Source of the DNA: an uncultured Alphaproteobacteria bacterium
GTDB lineage: Bacteria; Pseudomonadota; Alphaproteobacteria; Rhodobacterales; Rhodobacteraceae
DNA length: 34,564 nucleotides
Direction of reading: 5' to 3'
NCBI GenBank assembly: GCA_902524845.1
Contig: CABZEW010000020.1
Coordinates: 1-34,564 of the forward strand
The notes beneath the pieces were generated by a model. That model worked only from the letters and a program-made list of their open reading frames with translations, was not told where the DNA came from and did not search any database. The translations under genes were made by a program, and so were the position numbers. Shown here one piece after another: positions 34,072 to 34,564 of the stretch. Within the stretch, counting starts at the first letter, position 1. Each line of letters starts with the position of its first letter.

Positions 34072-34564
34072 CTAATCCTTTTTTTGGTTCTTAAACTTAT
34101 TATTAATTGCTGAGGCAATATCTTCTGTTACAAATTTATCTATATTGCCACCAAGTTTTGCAATTTCCTTGACCAGTCGAGATGCTATGGCTTGGCATCC
34201 TGCATCAGCCATCAAAAAAACAGTCTCAATTTTGTTATCCAAAACTCTATTCATTCCTACCATTTGGAACTCATACTCAAAATCTGATACCGCTCTTAAG
34301 CCTCTTATTATTATGGAGGCACCTACATCTTTTGCACACTCTATAAGCAAATTTTTAAAAGGGTGAACAACAATTTCCACTTTTAACATTTTTAAGCTAG
34401 CTATTTCTGTTTCTATTAGCTGTACTCTTTCCTTTAATGAAAATAGTGGGTTTTTATCATTATTTATTGCCACTCCAATTACTAGCTTATCGACCATCAA
34501 TGAAGCTCTACTAATAATGTCTATATGCCCCAGTGTTAACGGGTCAAAAGTGCCTGGGTACAAT
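34072..34564 (-). CDS. coaD: Phosphopantetheine adenylyltransferase CoaD (partial, N-terminus beyond right edge)
   Basis: Transfers AMP to 4'-phosphopantetheine in coenzyme A synthesis. The visible part starts at YPGTFDPLTLGHIDII, which in complete proteins is preceded by about six residues, so the true start lies just outside the window and the TTG at its edge should not be taken as initiator. The nucleotidyltransferase TLGH motif, the IIIRGLRAVSDFEYE segment and the C-terminal ASRLVKEIAKLGGNI are clear. The stop lies two bases before the cyclophilin gene, suggesting one operon. Confidence 0.96.
   Translation of the reverse strand, partial: LYPGTFDPLTLGHIDIISRASLMVDKLVIGVAINNDKNPLFSLKERVQLIETEIASLKMLKVEIVVHPFKNLLIECAKDVGASIIIRGLRAVSDFEYEFQMVGMNRVLDNKIETVFLMADAGCQAIASRLVKEIAKLGGNIDKFVTEDIASAINNKFKNQKKD

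Noticed and set aside
34072-34563. coaD as a complete gene starting at TTG 34563
   Set aside because: The family has about six residues before YPGTFDP, so the gene is cut by the window edge and the TTG is internal.
1-34564. Mobile elements, CRISPR arrays, prophage genes, tRNA or rRNA genes
   Set aside because: No regularly spaced repeats, transposase or integrase motifs, or tRNA/rRNA-like segments were seen on either strand. Almost all of the sequence is covered by recognisable coding genes.

Overview
The window reads as one contiguous piece of an AT-rich, tightly packed alphaproteobacterial chromosome. The evidence is gene content and order: an rpsB-tsf-pyrH-frr-cdsA-dxr-rseP-bamA-skp-fabZ-lpxA-lpxI-lpxB run that uses LpxI rather than LpxH, and an iscR / cysteine desulfurase / sufBCD / two Yip1-like membrane proteins / sufS operon of the kind I associate with Rhodobacterales and relatives. 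Convergent genes nearly touch or overlap, several genes overlap by 1-8 bases, and no insertion sequence, phage gene, CRISPR array, tRNA or rRNA is visible. This fits a streamlined, probably free-living marine lineage, but I cannot name the genus.

Layout. (1) 1-12321, minus strand: a long translation-to-envelope operon, from ribosomal protein S2 and EF-Ts through UMP kinase and ribosome recycling factor to CDP-diacylglycerol synthesis, isoprenoid synthesis (Dxr), the site-2 protease RseP, outer-membrane assembly (BamA, Skp) and lipid A synthesis (FabZ, LpxA, LpxI and an LpxB cut by the left edge). uppS and lpxD, usually found in this order between frr/cdsA and skp/fabZ, are not here. (2) 12478-14974, plus: a pseudouridine-catabolism pair (PfkB-type kinase and PsuG) followed by a DUF502 membrane protein. 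(3) 15055-18495, minus: mfd. (4) 18579-20155, plus: hemB and a SYLF-domain lipoprotein. (5) 20163-21026, minus: a beta-hydroxyacid dehydrogenase, divergent from (6) a plus-strand membrane-anchored penicillin-acylase family hydrolase at 21096-23558. (7) 23547-30967, minus: the SUF iron-sulfur operon headed by an Rrf2/IscR regulator. (8) 31068-32965, plus: an alpha/beta hydrolase and tyrS. (9) 32968-34564, minus: coaD (cut by the right edge) and two tandem cyclophilins, one cytoplasmic and one exported.

Most of the content is core metabolism. The points most worth a second look are: rseP appears to begin at a non-canonical ATT codon, in frame with the dxr stop; the IscR-like regulator has lost every cysteine in its cluster-binding region while an IscR-like dyad remains upstream; lpxD and uppS are cleanly absent from an otherwise conserved cluster; several essential genes start with TTG; two inverted repeats lie between rpsB and the pseudouridine operon; and S2 carries an acidic tail. 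I found no convincing evidence of a wholly new system.
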